Shown: positions 15,346-22,062 of the stretch, piece by piece
Layout of the letters: the number at the start of each line of letters is the position of its first letter
Position numbering within the stretch: the first letter of the stretch is position 1
Assembly: GCA_964467005.1 (NCBI GenBank)
Contig: CAYXPI010000018.1
Span: 1-30,316, forward strand
Reading direction: 5' to 3'
Length of the DNA stretch: 30,316 nucleotides
Source of the DNA: Thermohalobaculum sp964467005
GTDB taxonomy: Bacteria; Pseudomonadota; Alphaproteobacteria; Rhodobacterales; Rhodobacteraceae
Program-made: the position numbers and the translations under genes
Notes under the pieces: model-generated
The model's database searches: none
What the model was told of the DNA's origin: nothing
The model's input: only the letters and a program-made list of their open reading frames with translations

Positions 15346-16334
15346 GCCTGGCCGATGCGGCGACGAGCGCCGAAAAACCGACGGCGACGAAACCCGAGCT
15401 GGCGATCTATCTGGCCAATCCTCGGGGGTTCTGCGCCGGCGTGGTGCGGGCGATCGAGATTGTGGAGCTCGCGCTCGAGAAATGGGGCGCGCCGGTTTTT
15501 GTTCGCCATGAGATCGTGCACAACCGCCATGTGGTCGACGAGCTCCGCGCCAAGGGTGCTGTTTTCGTCGAGGAGCTCGACGAGTGCCCGGACGACCGTC
15601 CGGTGATCTTTTCCGCTCATGGGGTGCCGAAGGCGGTGCCGGCGGAGGCCGAGCGTCGCGAGATGCTCTATGTCGACGCGACCTGCCCCCTCGTCTCGAA
15701 GGTGCATATCGAGGCCGAGCGCCACGCCGCCCGCGGCCGGCAGATCGTGATGATCGGCCATGCGGGGCATCCAGAGACTGTGGGCACCATGGGCCAGTTG
15801 CCGGACGGCGAGGTGCTCTTGGTCGAGACCGTCGCGGATGTGGCGACCCTCGAGACTCGCGACCCGGAAAACCTCGCCTACATCACGCAGACCACACTGT
15901 CGGTCGACGACACGGCCGAGGTGGTGCGCGCGCTCGAGGCGCGGTTTCCGTCGATCCTCGGCCCCACCAAGGAGGACATCTGCTACGCCACCACCTACCG
16001 GCAGGAGGCTGTGAAGCAGATGGCGCCGCAAATCGACGCCCTCCTCGTCGTCGGCGCGCCGAATTCGTCGAACTCGCGCCGTCTGGTCGAGGTGGGCTCG
16101 GCCGCCGGCTGCCCTTACGCGATGCTGGTGCAGAACGCGTCCGAGATCGATTGGCGCTCGCTCGAAGGCGTGCGTCGCGTGGGCGTGACGGCGGGGGCGA
16201 GCGCGCCCGAGGTGCTGGTTCAGGGGGTGATCGACGCGTTTCGCGAGCGCTACAGCGTCTCGATCGAGCGAGTGGTGACGGCGGAGGAGAACGTGTCGTT
16301 CAAAGTGCCTCGGGTGCTTCGCGAGGCCCTCTGA
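15342..16334 (+). CDS. ispH: 4-hydroxy-3-methylbut-2-enyl diphosphate reductase
   Basis: Last enzyme of the MEP isoprenoid pathway, an iron-sulfur reductase making IPP and DMAPP. The 330-residue protein shows the three cluster cysteines: GFCAGV (Cys31), DATCPLV (Cys115) and EDICYATT (Cys214). Substrate-binding features VRHEIVHN, SAHGVP, GHAGHPE (with Glu145) and SSNSRRL are present. ATG at 15342 overlaps the ABC exporter stop by four bases. An open frame continues far upstream in this phase but lies inside the exporter gene. A DJ-1 family gene follows after three bases. Confidence 0.97.
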   Translation: MSLADAATSAEKPTATKPELAIYLANPRGFCAGVVRAIEIVELALEKWGAPVFVRHEIVHNRHVVDELRAKGAVFVEELDECPDDRPVIFSAHGVPKAVPAEAERREMLYVDATCPLVSKVHIEAERHAARGRQIVMIGHAGHPETVGTMGQLPDGEVLLVETVADVATLETRDPENLAYITQTTLSVDDTAEVVRALEARFPSILGPTKEDICYATTYRQEAVKQMAPQIDALLVVGAPNSSNSRRLVEVGSAAGCPYAMLVQNASEIDWRSLEGVRRVGVTAGASAPEVLVQGVIDAFRERYSVSIERVVTAEENVSFKVPRVLREAL

Positions 16335-16337
16335 GGG

Positions 16338-16841
16338 ATGGCTCGACGCCTCTACGCCCTGATCTTCGAGGGCTTCGAGATGCTCGATCTCTACGGCCCC
16401 CTGGAAACCTTGCAGGATGCGGCCGATATCGTGGCGGCTGCTGATGGGACGGGGCCCGTGGCGGCGTCCGGCGGGCCGCGGACTTTGCCGGAAGCCGCGC
16501 GGGGCGTGGTCACGCCGGGGAGCGACGGCATCCTTCTGATCCCCGGAGGAGCTGGAACGCCCGCGCTGGTGGACCATGGGCCGCTCCTCGCCGCCATCGC
16601 CCTGCTGGCCGGAACGGCGGGGATGACGGCGTCTGTCTGCACCGGCGCCGCCCTCCTCGCCCGGACGGGGCTCCTCGACGGGCGCAAGGCGACGAGCAAC
16701 AAGCGCGCCGTCGACTGGGTGCGGTCTCAGGGCCCGGCGGTGGACTGGCAGCCGACCGCACGGTGGGTGGAGGCGCGGGCCAATCGCGTCGAGTATCGGT
16801 GGGCGCGCGACCCGGCCGACGACCCCTTTGCGGTCGCATGA
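16338..16841 (+). CDS. DJ-1/PfpI family protein, apparently missing an internal block
   Basis: A 167-residue protein of the DJ-1/PfpI superfamily, which includes glyoxalases, deglycases, amidases and regulators. The fold's acidic residue is in LIFEGFEMLDLYGPLE and the nucleophile is Cys101 in ASVCTGAALLARTGLLDG, followed by ATSNKRAVDWV. After ARWVE (about residues 141-145) the sequence passes directly to ANRVEYRWARDP. In relatives as I recall them, about 35 residues with an SSGVSAGMDMAL-type helix lie between these blocks. The reading frame is kept. It may be inactive or have altered dimerisation. It lies three bases after ispH and overlaps the methyltransferase gene by four. Confidence 0.8.
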   Translation: MARRLYALIFEGFEMLDLYGPLETLQDAADIVAAADGTGPVAASGGPRTLPEAARGVVTPGSDGILLIPGGAGTPALVDHGPLLAAIALLAGTAGMTASVCTGAALLARTGLLDGRKATSNKRAVDWVRSQGPAVDWQPTARWVEARANRVEYRWARDPADDPFAVA

Positions 16842-17461
16842 GCCGCTCGGACACGCCGCCGGGCGCGGACCGGCAGACCCTAGGCTTCTACGATTCCCAC
16901 GCCGCGGAGTACGCCGCCTATTCTGGTGCCAAGGCGGATCAGGCCTGGCTTGCGGATTTCGCGGGCCGGCTGGCCCCGGGCGGCAGGGTCCTGGATTTCG
17001 GCTGCGGCTCGGGCTGGGCTGCGGCCTGGCTTGTGGATCGGGGTTTTGCCGTGGACGCGCTCGACGGGTCTGCGAGGCTCGCGGACGAGGCGCGCCGGCG
17101 GTACGGGATCGCGGTGTGGGTCGCCGAGTTTTCCGAGTTCGCGACCGAGCGCGCCTATGACGGCATCTGGTGCTCCTTCGCCCTCCTCCATGCGCCGCGG
17201 GACGCGATCCCGGGGCACATCGCCCGCCTCGCCCGGGCGCTGGTGCCCGGGGGCGCGCTCTATCTCGGGGTCAAGGAAGGCGCGGGCACCGCACGGGACC
17301 GCCTCGGCCGGCGCTACACCTACGTTTCGGAGGACGAGCTCACGCGCTGGTGCGGCGAGGCCGGACTGACCGACCTCGAGCTTCACCGCGAGCGGCGCAA
17401 CGGGTACACGGGCGCCCAGGAGGTCTTTCTCCACCTCTACGCCCTCAGGAGCGCGCCATGA
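16838..17461 (+). CDS. Class I SAM-dependent methyltransferase
   Basis: A 207-residue cytoplasmic methyltransferase of the type-11 kind. SAM-binding motif I is VLDFGCGSGWAAAWLV (about 51-66), the acidic end of strand 2 is DALDGS, and GIWCSFALLHAPR plus LARALVPGGALYLGVKEG supply motifs II and III. Beyond this nothing shows the substrate. ATG at 16838 overlaps the DJ-1 gene stop (ATGA), and its own stop overlaps the DUF805 start in the same way. It has no ribosome binding site of its own that stands out, so coupled translation is likely. Confidence 0.88.
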   Translation: MSRSDTPPGADRQTLGFYDSHAAEYAAYSGAKADQAWLADFAGRLAPGGRVLDFGCGSGWAAAWLVDRGFAVDALDGSARLADEARRRYGIAVWVAEFSEFATERAYDGIWCSFALLHAPRDAIPGHIARLARALVPGGALYLGVKEGAGTARDRLGRRYTYVSEDELTRWCGEAGLTDLELHRERRNGYTGAQEVFLHLYALRSAP

Positions 17462-17889
17462 CCTTCGCCGAGGCGCTCGAGCGCTGCTTCACCCGGGCCT
17501 TCGTGTTCTCCGGCCGCGCGCCGCGGGCTGAATACTGGTGGTTCGTGCTCTTCTGGGTGCTGACATATGTCACGCTGGCGGCCGTGGCGGCGCTCAGTTT
17601 GCCCCCCTGGCTCGGCCCGGTTCTCCTCGCGCTTTTCGCTCTTGCGATGGCGCTGCCGCTCATCGCGGTCGGCTTCCGACGGCTGCAGGACACGGGGCGC
17701 TCCGGCTGGTTCACGCTCACCCCAGTGTTCGGCAGCCTGGTGGAGAGTGGCGGGCGGCTCTTCGAGGCGGGCGAGGCGGTGTTCGTCGGCCAGATGATGG
17801 AGGCGGGGATCTCCATCGTCCTCCTCGTCTGGCTCGCGGGGCGGGGCACGCCGGGGCCCAACGCCTTCGGCCCGCCGCCGGGTCGGTGA
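17458..17889 (+). CDS. DUF805 family inner-membrane protein
   Basis: A 143-residue membrane protein. The family signature is seen at both ends of the core: FVFSGRAPRAEYWWFVLF (about 15-32) and VGFRRLQDTGRSGWF (about 71-85). Three to four hydrophobic segments lie near 24-47, 50-70 and 114-129. DUF805 proteins occur widely in bacteria and their function is unknown. It overlaps the methyltransferase gene by four bases and the rnhA GTG start by four bases. Confidence 0.88.
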   Translation: MTFAEALERCFTRAFVFSGRAPRAEYWWFVLFWVLTYVTLAAVAALSLPPWLGPVLLALFALAMALPLIAVGFRRLQDTGRSGWFTLTPVFGSLVESGGRLFEAGEAVFVGQMMEAGISIVLLVWLAGRGTPGPNAFGPPPGR

Positions 17890-18350
17890 GCGGCGCCCTC
17901 GATCTCCGCGCCTACACCGACGGCGCCTGCTCGGGCAATCCGGGGCCGGGGGGTTGGGGCGTGGTGCTCGAGGCCTGGCAGGGCGGGCACCTCGCCAAGG
18001 CCCGAGAGCTCTCCGGCGCCGAGGCCGCCACGACCAACAACCGGATGGAGCTCCTCGCCGCGATCGCCGCCCTCGAGGCGCTCGAGCGGCCGGCGGCGAT
18101 CACCGTCGTCACCGATTCCAGCTATCTCCGCGACGGGATCACGAAATGGATCCACGGCTGGAAGCGCAACGGCTGGAAGACCGCCTCGAAGGCGCCGGTG
18201 AAGAACGCCGATCTCTGGCGCCGGCTGGAGGCGGCGGCGGACCCCCATGAGGTGCGCTGGGAGTGGGTGAAGGGCCATGCCGGCCATCCGCAGAATGAGC
18301 GGGCCGACGCGCTGGCCCGCGGGGCCCTGGCGGCGCTCAAAGAGGGCTAG
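17886..18350 (+). CDS. rnhA: Ribonuclease HI
   Basis: Degrades the RNA strand of RNA-DNA hybrids, clearing R-loops and primers. The 154-residue protein has all catalytic residues: Asp12 in YTDGACSGNPGPGG, Glu55 in TNNRMELLA, Asp77 in VTDSSYL, the active-site His131 in VKGHAGH and Asp141 in NERADALA. GTG at 17886 overlaps the DUF805 stop as GTGA. Its stop TAG overlaps the stop of the convergent fmt gene in the shared tetramer CTAG, so no terminator can lie between the two coding regions. Confidence 0.97.
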   Translation: MSGALDLRAYTDGACSGNPGPGGWGVVLEAWQGGHLAKARELSGAEAATTNNRMELLAAIAALEALERPAAITVVTDSSYLRDGITKWIHGWKRNGWKTASKAPVKNADLWRRLEAAADPHEVRWEWVKGHAGHPQNERADALARGALAALKEG

Positions 18351-19258
18351 GCGAGGCGGGTTCCCGCGGGGACGGGCTGGCCCCGGAGATAGTCCTCCGC
18401 TGCGAGCGCGCCGCGGCCCGCGCGCTGGAGGCGTGTGAGGCGGACGGCCCCCTCCCCGGCGGCCACCAGGAGGGCGTCGTCGACCACCTGCCCGGGCGCG
18501 CCAGTGCCGGGTTCGGCGCGGGCCGTGAGAGCCTTCACCCGCTCACCCTCGAGCTCGAACCAGGCGCCGGGAAAGGGGGAGAGCCCGCGGATCTGGGCCG
18601 CGATCTCCTCTGCGGGGCGCGTCCAGTCGATCCGCGCCTCGGCCTTCTCGATCTTTCGGGCGTAGGTCACGCCGGCCTCGGGTTGCGGCGTCGCCCGGGC
18701 CGTGCCGTCGACAAGGGCCGCCAGCGTCTTCACCATGAGGGGCGCGCCGAGGGCGGCCAACCGATCGTGGAGGGTCCCGGCCGTCTCGGCCTCCAAGATC
18801 GGCGTTCGCGCGCAGGCGAGGACGGGCCCCGTGTCGAGCCCGGCCGTCATCTGCATAACGCACACGCCGGTCTGGGCGTCGCCGGCCATGATCGCGCGTT
18901 GGATGGGCGCGGCCCCCCGCCAGCGGGGCAGGAGCGAGGCGTGAAGGTTGAGGCAGCCGAAGCGCGGGGCGTCGAGCGCCGCCTGGGGCAGGATCTGACC
19001 ATAGGCGACGACCACCGCGGCGTCGAGATCGAGGGCGGCAAACCCATCCACAACCGCGCCGCGAAACCGCTCGGGCGTCTCGACCGCGAGGCCCGCGGCC
19101 TCTGCCGCGGCCTGCACCGGGGAGGGCCGAAGCGCCTTCCCACGGCCTGCCCGGGCCGGCGGTTGGGCGTAGACGCGCACCACCTCGTGCCCGGCGGCGA
19201 GCAGCGCCTCGAGCACCGGCACCGCGAAATCCGGCGTTCCCATGAAGGCGAGCCTCAC
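18347..19258 (-). CDS. fmt: Methionyl-tRNA formyltransferase
   Basis: Formylates initiator methionyl-tRNA with 10-formyl-tetrahydrofolate. The 303-residue protein has MGTPDFAVP at the start, LNLHASLLPRWRGAAPIQ with Asn104 and His106, and GLDTGP with Asp142, the catalytic trio. A C-terminal OB-like domain follows from about residue 205. The GTG at 19258 is chosen because it overlaps the stop of the upstream deformylase paralogue as GTGA; an ATG six codons inside is less likely since it would remove the first strand. It is the last gene of a def-def-fmt operon. Confidence 0.96.
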   Translation of the reverse strand: MRLAFMGTPDFAVPVLEALLAAGHEVVRVYAQPPARAGRGKALRPSPVQAAAEAAGLAVETPERFRGAVVDGFAALDLDAAVVVAYGQILPQAALDAPRFGCLNLHASLLPRWRGAAPIQRAIMAGDAQTGVCVMQMTAGLDTGPVLACARTPILEAETAGTLHDRLAALGAPLMVKTLAALVDGTARATPQPEAGVTYARKIEKAEARIDWTRPAEEIAAQIRGLSPFPGAWFELEGERVKALTARAEPGTGAPGQVVDDALLVAAGEGAVRLTRLQRAGRGALAAEDYLRGQPVPAGTRLA

Positions 19259-19797
19259 CGCTCCCGCCCTCCCTTCGCGAGCTTGCGGGCCTTCTCGAGG
19301 AGCCGCCGGCGGCGCACCGGGCCGAGACGGTCGAAATACATGCGCCCCTCCAGATGGTCGATCTGGTGCTGAACGCTGCGCGCCCACTGGCCTTGCAAAA
19401 GCTTTTCCACGGGCGTCCCCGTCTCGTCGAGATAGCCCACGCGCACGGAGAGGGGGCGCGCCACCTCCTCCCACACACCCGGAAGGTTGGGGCTGCCCTC
19501 ACGGCCCGCATGGGTGTCCTCAGACACCCAGAGAAGCTCGGGATTGGCGAGGCGGAGGGGTCGAAGGCCGGTGGCGGTCGCGTCGACGACGGCGAGGCGA
19601 AGGCCAATCCCGAGCTGCGGCGCGGCGAGGCCGATCCCGGGCATGGCGACCATCGCCGCCACCATCTCCCGCCAGATCTCGCGCACGGCGTCGTCCACCA
19701 CCTCCACCGGGGCCGCCGGAGCCTTGAGGCGCGGGTCGGGCCAGCGGAGGAACGGGCGCGGCCATCGGGCGGCCTCCCCCTCCGGCCCCGCCGCCAT
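19255..19797 (-). CDS. Peptide deformylase paralogue lacking catalytic Cys and Glu
   Basis: A 180-residue member of the deformylase family, directly after the canonical def. Motif 1 GIGLAAPQ (54-61) is intact. In motif 2 the usual EGCLS is EGSPN, with Ser102 at the metal-ligand Cys position. In motif 3 the usual HEIDH is HQIDH, with Gln145 replacing the catalytic Glu; His144 and His148 remain. Loss of both a metal ligand and the general base argues against normal deformylase activity. The fold, length and frame look maintained. Its ATG overlaps the def stop by one base (TGATG) and its stop overlaps fmt by four. Tandem def copies before fmt are known in Rhodobacteraceae. Confidence 0.85.
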   Translation of the reverse strand: MAAGPEGEAARWPRPFLRWPDPRLKAPAAPVEVVDDAVREIWREMVAAMVAMPGIGLAAPQLGIGLRLAVVDATATGLRPLRLANPELLWVSEDTHAGREGSPNLPGVWEEVARPLSVRVGYLDETGTPVEKLLQGQWARSVQHQIDHLEGRMYFDRLGPVRRRRLLEKARKLAKGGRER

Positions 19798-20321
19798 CAG
19801 CCCGCGCGCGCCCGGTCGCGTTTGAGCTTCTTCATGCGCTGGGTGATCATCTGGCGCTTGATGGGGCCGAGATAGTCGATGAAGAGCTTGCCGTTCAGAT
19901 GGTCGATCTCGTGCTGGACGCAGACGGCGCGGAGCCCGTCGAACTCCCGCTCCTCCACCTCGCCGGCACGGGTGAGGTAGCGCACGCGCACCTCCGCGGG
20001 GCGGGTCACGTCCTCGTAGACATCGGGGATAGACAAGCAGCCTTCGGCCTGGGTCCGGCACTCGTCGGAGACCGCGAGAACCTCCGGGTTGATGAGGCAG
20101 AGAGGCTCCGGCGCCTCGCCCTCGTCGCTGCTCGCGCAGTCCATCACCAGAAGCCGCGAGCCCACGCCGAGCTGCGGCGCGGCGAGGCCGATGCCAGGCG
20201 CCCGGTACATCGTGTCGAACATATCGTCGATCAGCTCCGTCAGCGCGTCGTCGATCTCGGCGACGGGGTCGGCCACCTTCTTGAGGCGCGGATCGGGATG
20301 GATCAGGATGGATCGGATCAT
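19797..20321 (-). CDS. def: Peptide deformylase
   Basis: Removes the formyl group from the N-terminal methionine of nascent proteins, using an iron or similar metal ion. The 174-residue protein has all three motifs intact: GIGLAAPQ (43-50), EGCLSIPDV with Cys95 and QHEIDHLNG with His137, Glu138 and His141. It is the first gene of the minus-strand operon with the degenerate paralogue and fmt, so formylation and deformylation genes are produced together. It is divergent from a secreted-protein gene across 65 bases. Confidence 0.97.
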   Translation of the reverse strand: MIRSILIHPDPRLKKVADPVAEIDDALTELIDDMFDTMYRAPGIGLAAPQLGVGSRLLVMDCASSDEGEAPEPLCLINPEVLAVSDECRTQAEGCLSIPDVYEDVTRPAEVRVRYLTRAGEVEEREFDGLRAVCVQHEIDHLNGKLFIDYLGPIKRQMITQRMKKLKRDRARAG

Positions 20322-20386
20322 GGGCGCCAGTTAAGGAGCGCCGGCGGAGCGGTCAAGCGCGGAGCCGGCAGAGAGGAGGAGGCGAG

Positions 20387-21010
20387 ATGAGAGCGTTGGC
20401 CCTGGCCCTGGCGGCCCTCGTTTTCCCCGGGCCCGCAGGCGGGCAAACGCCCGCCGAGCCGACGCGGCCGAGCCACCACGAGGTGGGCCCAGGCGGAGCC
20501 GGCGTGCGCGCGGCTCCAGACCCTGCGGCGCGCATCACCGGCCGGCTGGCCTCCGGCGCGGGGCCCGTGGAGGTCGTCGACGAGGTCGAGGGCTGGGGCC
20601 GCATCGGTCAGGGAGAGGGCGGCGGCTGGGTGGAGATGGAGCGGCTCCGCCCCCTTGCGCTGCCCCGGATCGGGGACACGGCGCTGCCCGAAGGCCTGCT
20701 CTGCTCGGGGACCGAGCCGTTCTGGAGCCTCGATCTCGGCCAGCCAGGGCGCGCTCGGCTCTCGGAGCTCGGTGCGCCCGAGCAGTGGTTCGCGGTTGTC
20801 GAGGCGGAGGCTGCGCGCGGTCGGAGCGACCCCACGGGCCTCTGGCTCTCGGGCGCCGGCCGCGGCGTCGCGCACATCGCCCGGACCGCGTGCACGGACG
20901 GGATGTCGGACCGCCCCTACGCCTACGCCATCACCCTCTCGCTCGACGGTGCAGAGGGGCGCCAGACCCTCGCCGGATGCTGTCGGGTGCCCCTCACCGC
21001 CGCCGATTGA
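20387..21010 (+). CDS. Secreted SH3-like plus COG3650-type protein
   Basis: A 207-residue exported protein. Residues 1-20 form a Sec signal peptide with cleavage probably near AGG/QTP. Residues about 31-90 look like a bacterial SH3 domain (GVRAAPD, VEVVDEVEGWGRI, GGGWVEMERL). The C-terminal part, from LLCSGTEPFWSLDL (about 104-117) through RTACTDGMSDRPYAYAI (166-182) to LAGCC (195-199), resembles COG3650 membrane or periplasmic proteins of unknown function, with Cys106, Cys169, Cys198 and Cys199 as possible disulfides. A strong GAGGAGG precedes the ATG. mcl1 follows after 64 bases with its own candidate promoter. Confidence 0.8.
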   Translation: MRALALALAALVFPGPAGGQTPAEPTRPSHHEVGPGGAGVRAAPDPAARITGRLASGAGPVEVVDEVEGWGRIGQGEGGGWVEMERLRPLALPRIGDTALPEGLLCSGTEPFWSLDLGQPGRARLSELGAPEQWFAVVEAEAARGRSDPTGLWLSGAGRGVAHIARTACTDGMSDRPYAYAITLSLDGAEGRQTLAGCCRVPLTAAD

Positions 21011-21035
21011 CCCCCGGAGGCTGGGGGCCTAGGGT
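21007..21035 (+). promoter_or_regulatory. Candidate sigma-70 promoter for mcl1
   Basis: TTGACC at 21007-21012 (five of six to -35), 17 bases, TAGGGT at 21030-21035 (three of six to -10). The -35 box overlaps the stop codon of the preceding gene, leaving about a 30-base leader before the mcl1 ATG at 21075. The spacing is ideal but the -10 box is GC-rich. Confidence 0.4.
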
Positions 21036-21074
21036 CCGCTCCAGTTCGACGCGCCTGCCGCATGAGGGACCCCC

Positions 21075-22052
21075 ATGAGCTTCACCGTCCAGCCCGCGCC
21101 CCCTGCCCGCCCCAATCGCTGCCAACTCTTTGGCCCGGGCTCGCGCCCCGCGATCTTCGAGAAGATGGCGACCTCGGCGGCGGATGTCGTGAATCTCGAC
21201 CTCGAAGACGCCGTGGCGCCGGACGACAAGATCCAGGCCCGTAAGAACATCATCGAGGCGATCAACGACATCGACTGGGGCCGCAAGACCGTCAGCGTGC
21301 GGATCAACGGCCTCGACACGCCCTACTGGGTGCGCGACGTCGTCGACCTGATGGAGCAGACCAACGGCCGGCTCGACCTCATCATGATCCCGAAGGCCGG
21401 CAACGCGAAGGATGTCTACGCGGTCGACGCCATCGTCTCCGCCATCGAGGCGGAGAAGGGCCGGGAGAAGCGCCTGGGCTTCGAGGTGATCATTGAGACC
21501 GCCGCAGGGCTCGCGCATGTGGAGGAGATCGCGGCCGCGAGCCCGCGCATGCAGGCGATGAGCCTCGGCCCCGCCGATTACGCAGCCTTCATGGGCATGC
21601 AGACCACGGCGATCGGCGGCACCCAGTCGACCTACTACATGATCGAGGACCCCAAGGAGGCGGGGGAGCGGGCGATCCACTACGCCGATCCTTGGCACTA
21701 CCCGTGCGTGGCGATCGTCGCGGCCTGCCGCACCCACGGTGTGCTGCCGGTGGACGGTCCGTTCGGCGACTTCTCGGATCCCGAGGGGTTCAAGGCCCAG
21801 GCGCTCCGTTCGGCGACGCTCGGCATGGTGGGCAAATGGGCGATCCACCCGAGCCAGATCGCGCTCGCCAACGAGGTGTTCACCCCCTCCGAGGCGGCGG
21901 TGACCAAAGCGAAGCGCATCATCGAAGCGATGGAGGAGGCCAAGCGCTCCGGCGCGGGCGCGGTCACGCTGGACGGCAAGCTGATCGACCTCGCCTCGAT
22001 CCGCCAGGCCGAGGTGGTGGTGACCCAGGCGGAGCTGATCGCCGCGGGCTGA
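21075..22052 (+). CDS. mcl1: L-malyl-CoA/beta-methylmalyl-CoA lyase
   Basis: Cleaves beta-methylmalyl-CoA to glyoxylate and propionyl-CoA, and malyl-CoA to glyoxylate and acetyl-CoA. It belongs to the CitE-like TIM-barrel lyases. The 325-residue protein opens with PAPPARPNRCQLFGPGSRP, near-identical in my memory to Rhodobacter Mcl1. It keeps LDLEDAVAPDDK, Arg76 in SVRINGLDTP, the metal ligands Glu141 (VIIETAAG) and Asp168 (LGPADYA), and GKWAIHPSQ. A short insertion near residues 190-203 precedes DPWHY. This enzyme serves the ethylmalonyl-CoA pathway for acetyl-CoA assimilation; the other pathway genes are not in the window. Citrate lyase beta subunit is a less likely reading. Confidence 0.94.
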   Translation: MSFTVQPAPPARPNRCQLFGPGSRPAIFEKMATSAADVVNLDLEDAVAPDDKIQARKNIIEAINDIDWGRKTVSVRINGLDTPYWVRDVVDLMEQTNGRLDLIMIPKAGNAKDVYAVDAIVSAIEAEKGREKRLGFEVIIETAAGLAHVEEIAAASPRMQAMSLGPADYAAFMGMQTTAIGGTQSTYYMIEDPKEAGERAIHYADPWHYPCVAIVAACRTHGVLPVDGPFGDFSDPEGFKAQALRSATLGMVGKWAIHPSQIALANEVFTPSEAAVTKAKRIIEAMEEAKRSGAGAVTLDGKLIDLASIRQAEVVVTQAELIAAG

Positions 22053-22062
22053 GGCGCCGCGC

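Noticed and set aside
21011..21027. CCCCC/GGGGG stem-loop after the secreted protein gene as a terminator
   Set aside because: Only five pairs and no U tract; the bases are better explained as the spacer of the candidate mcl1 promoter.
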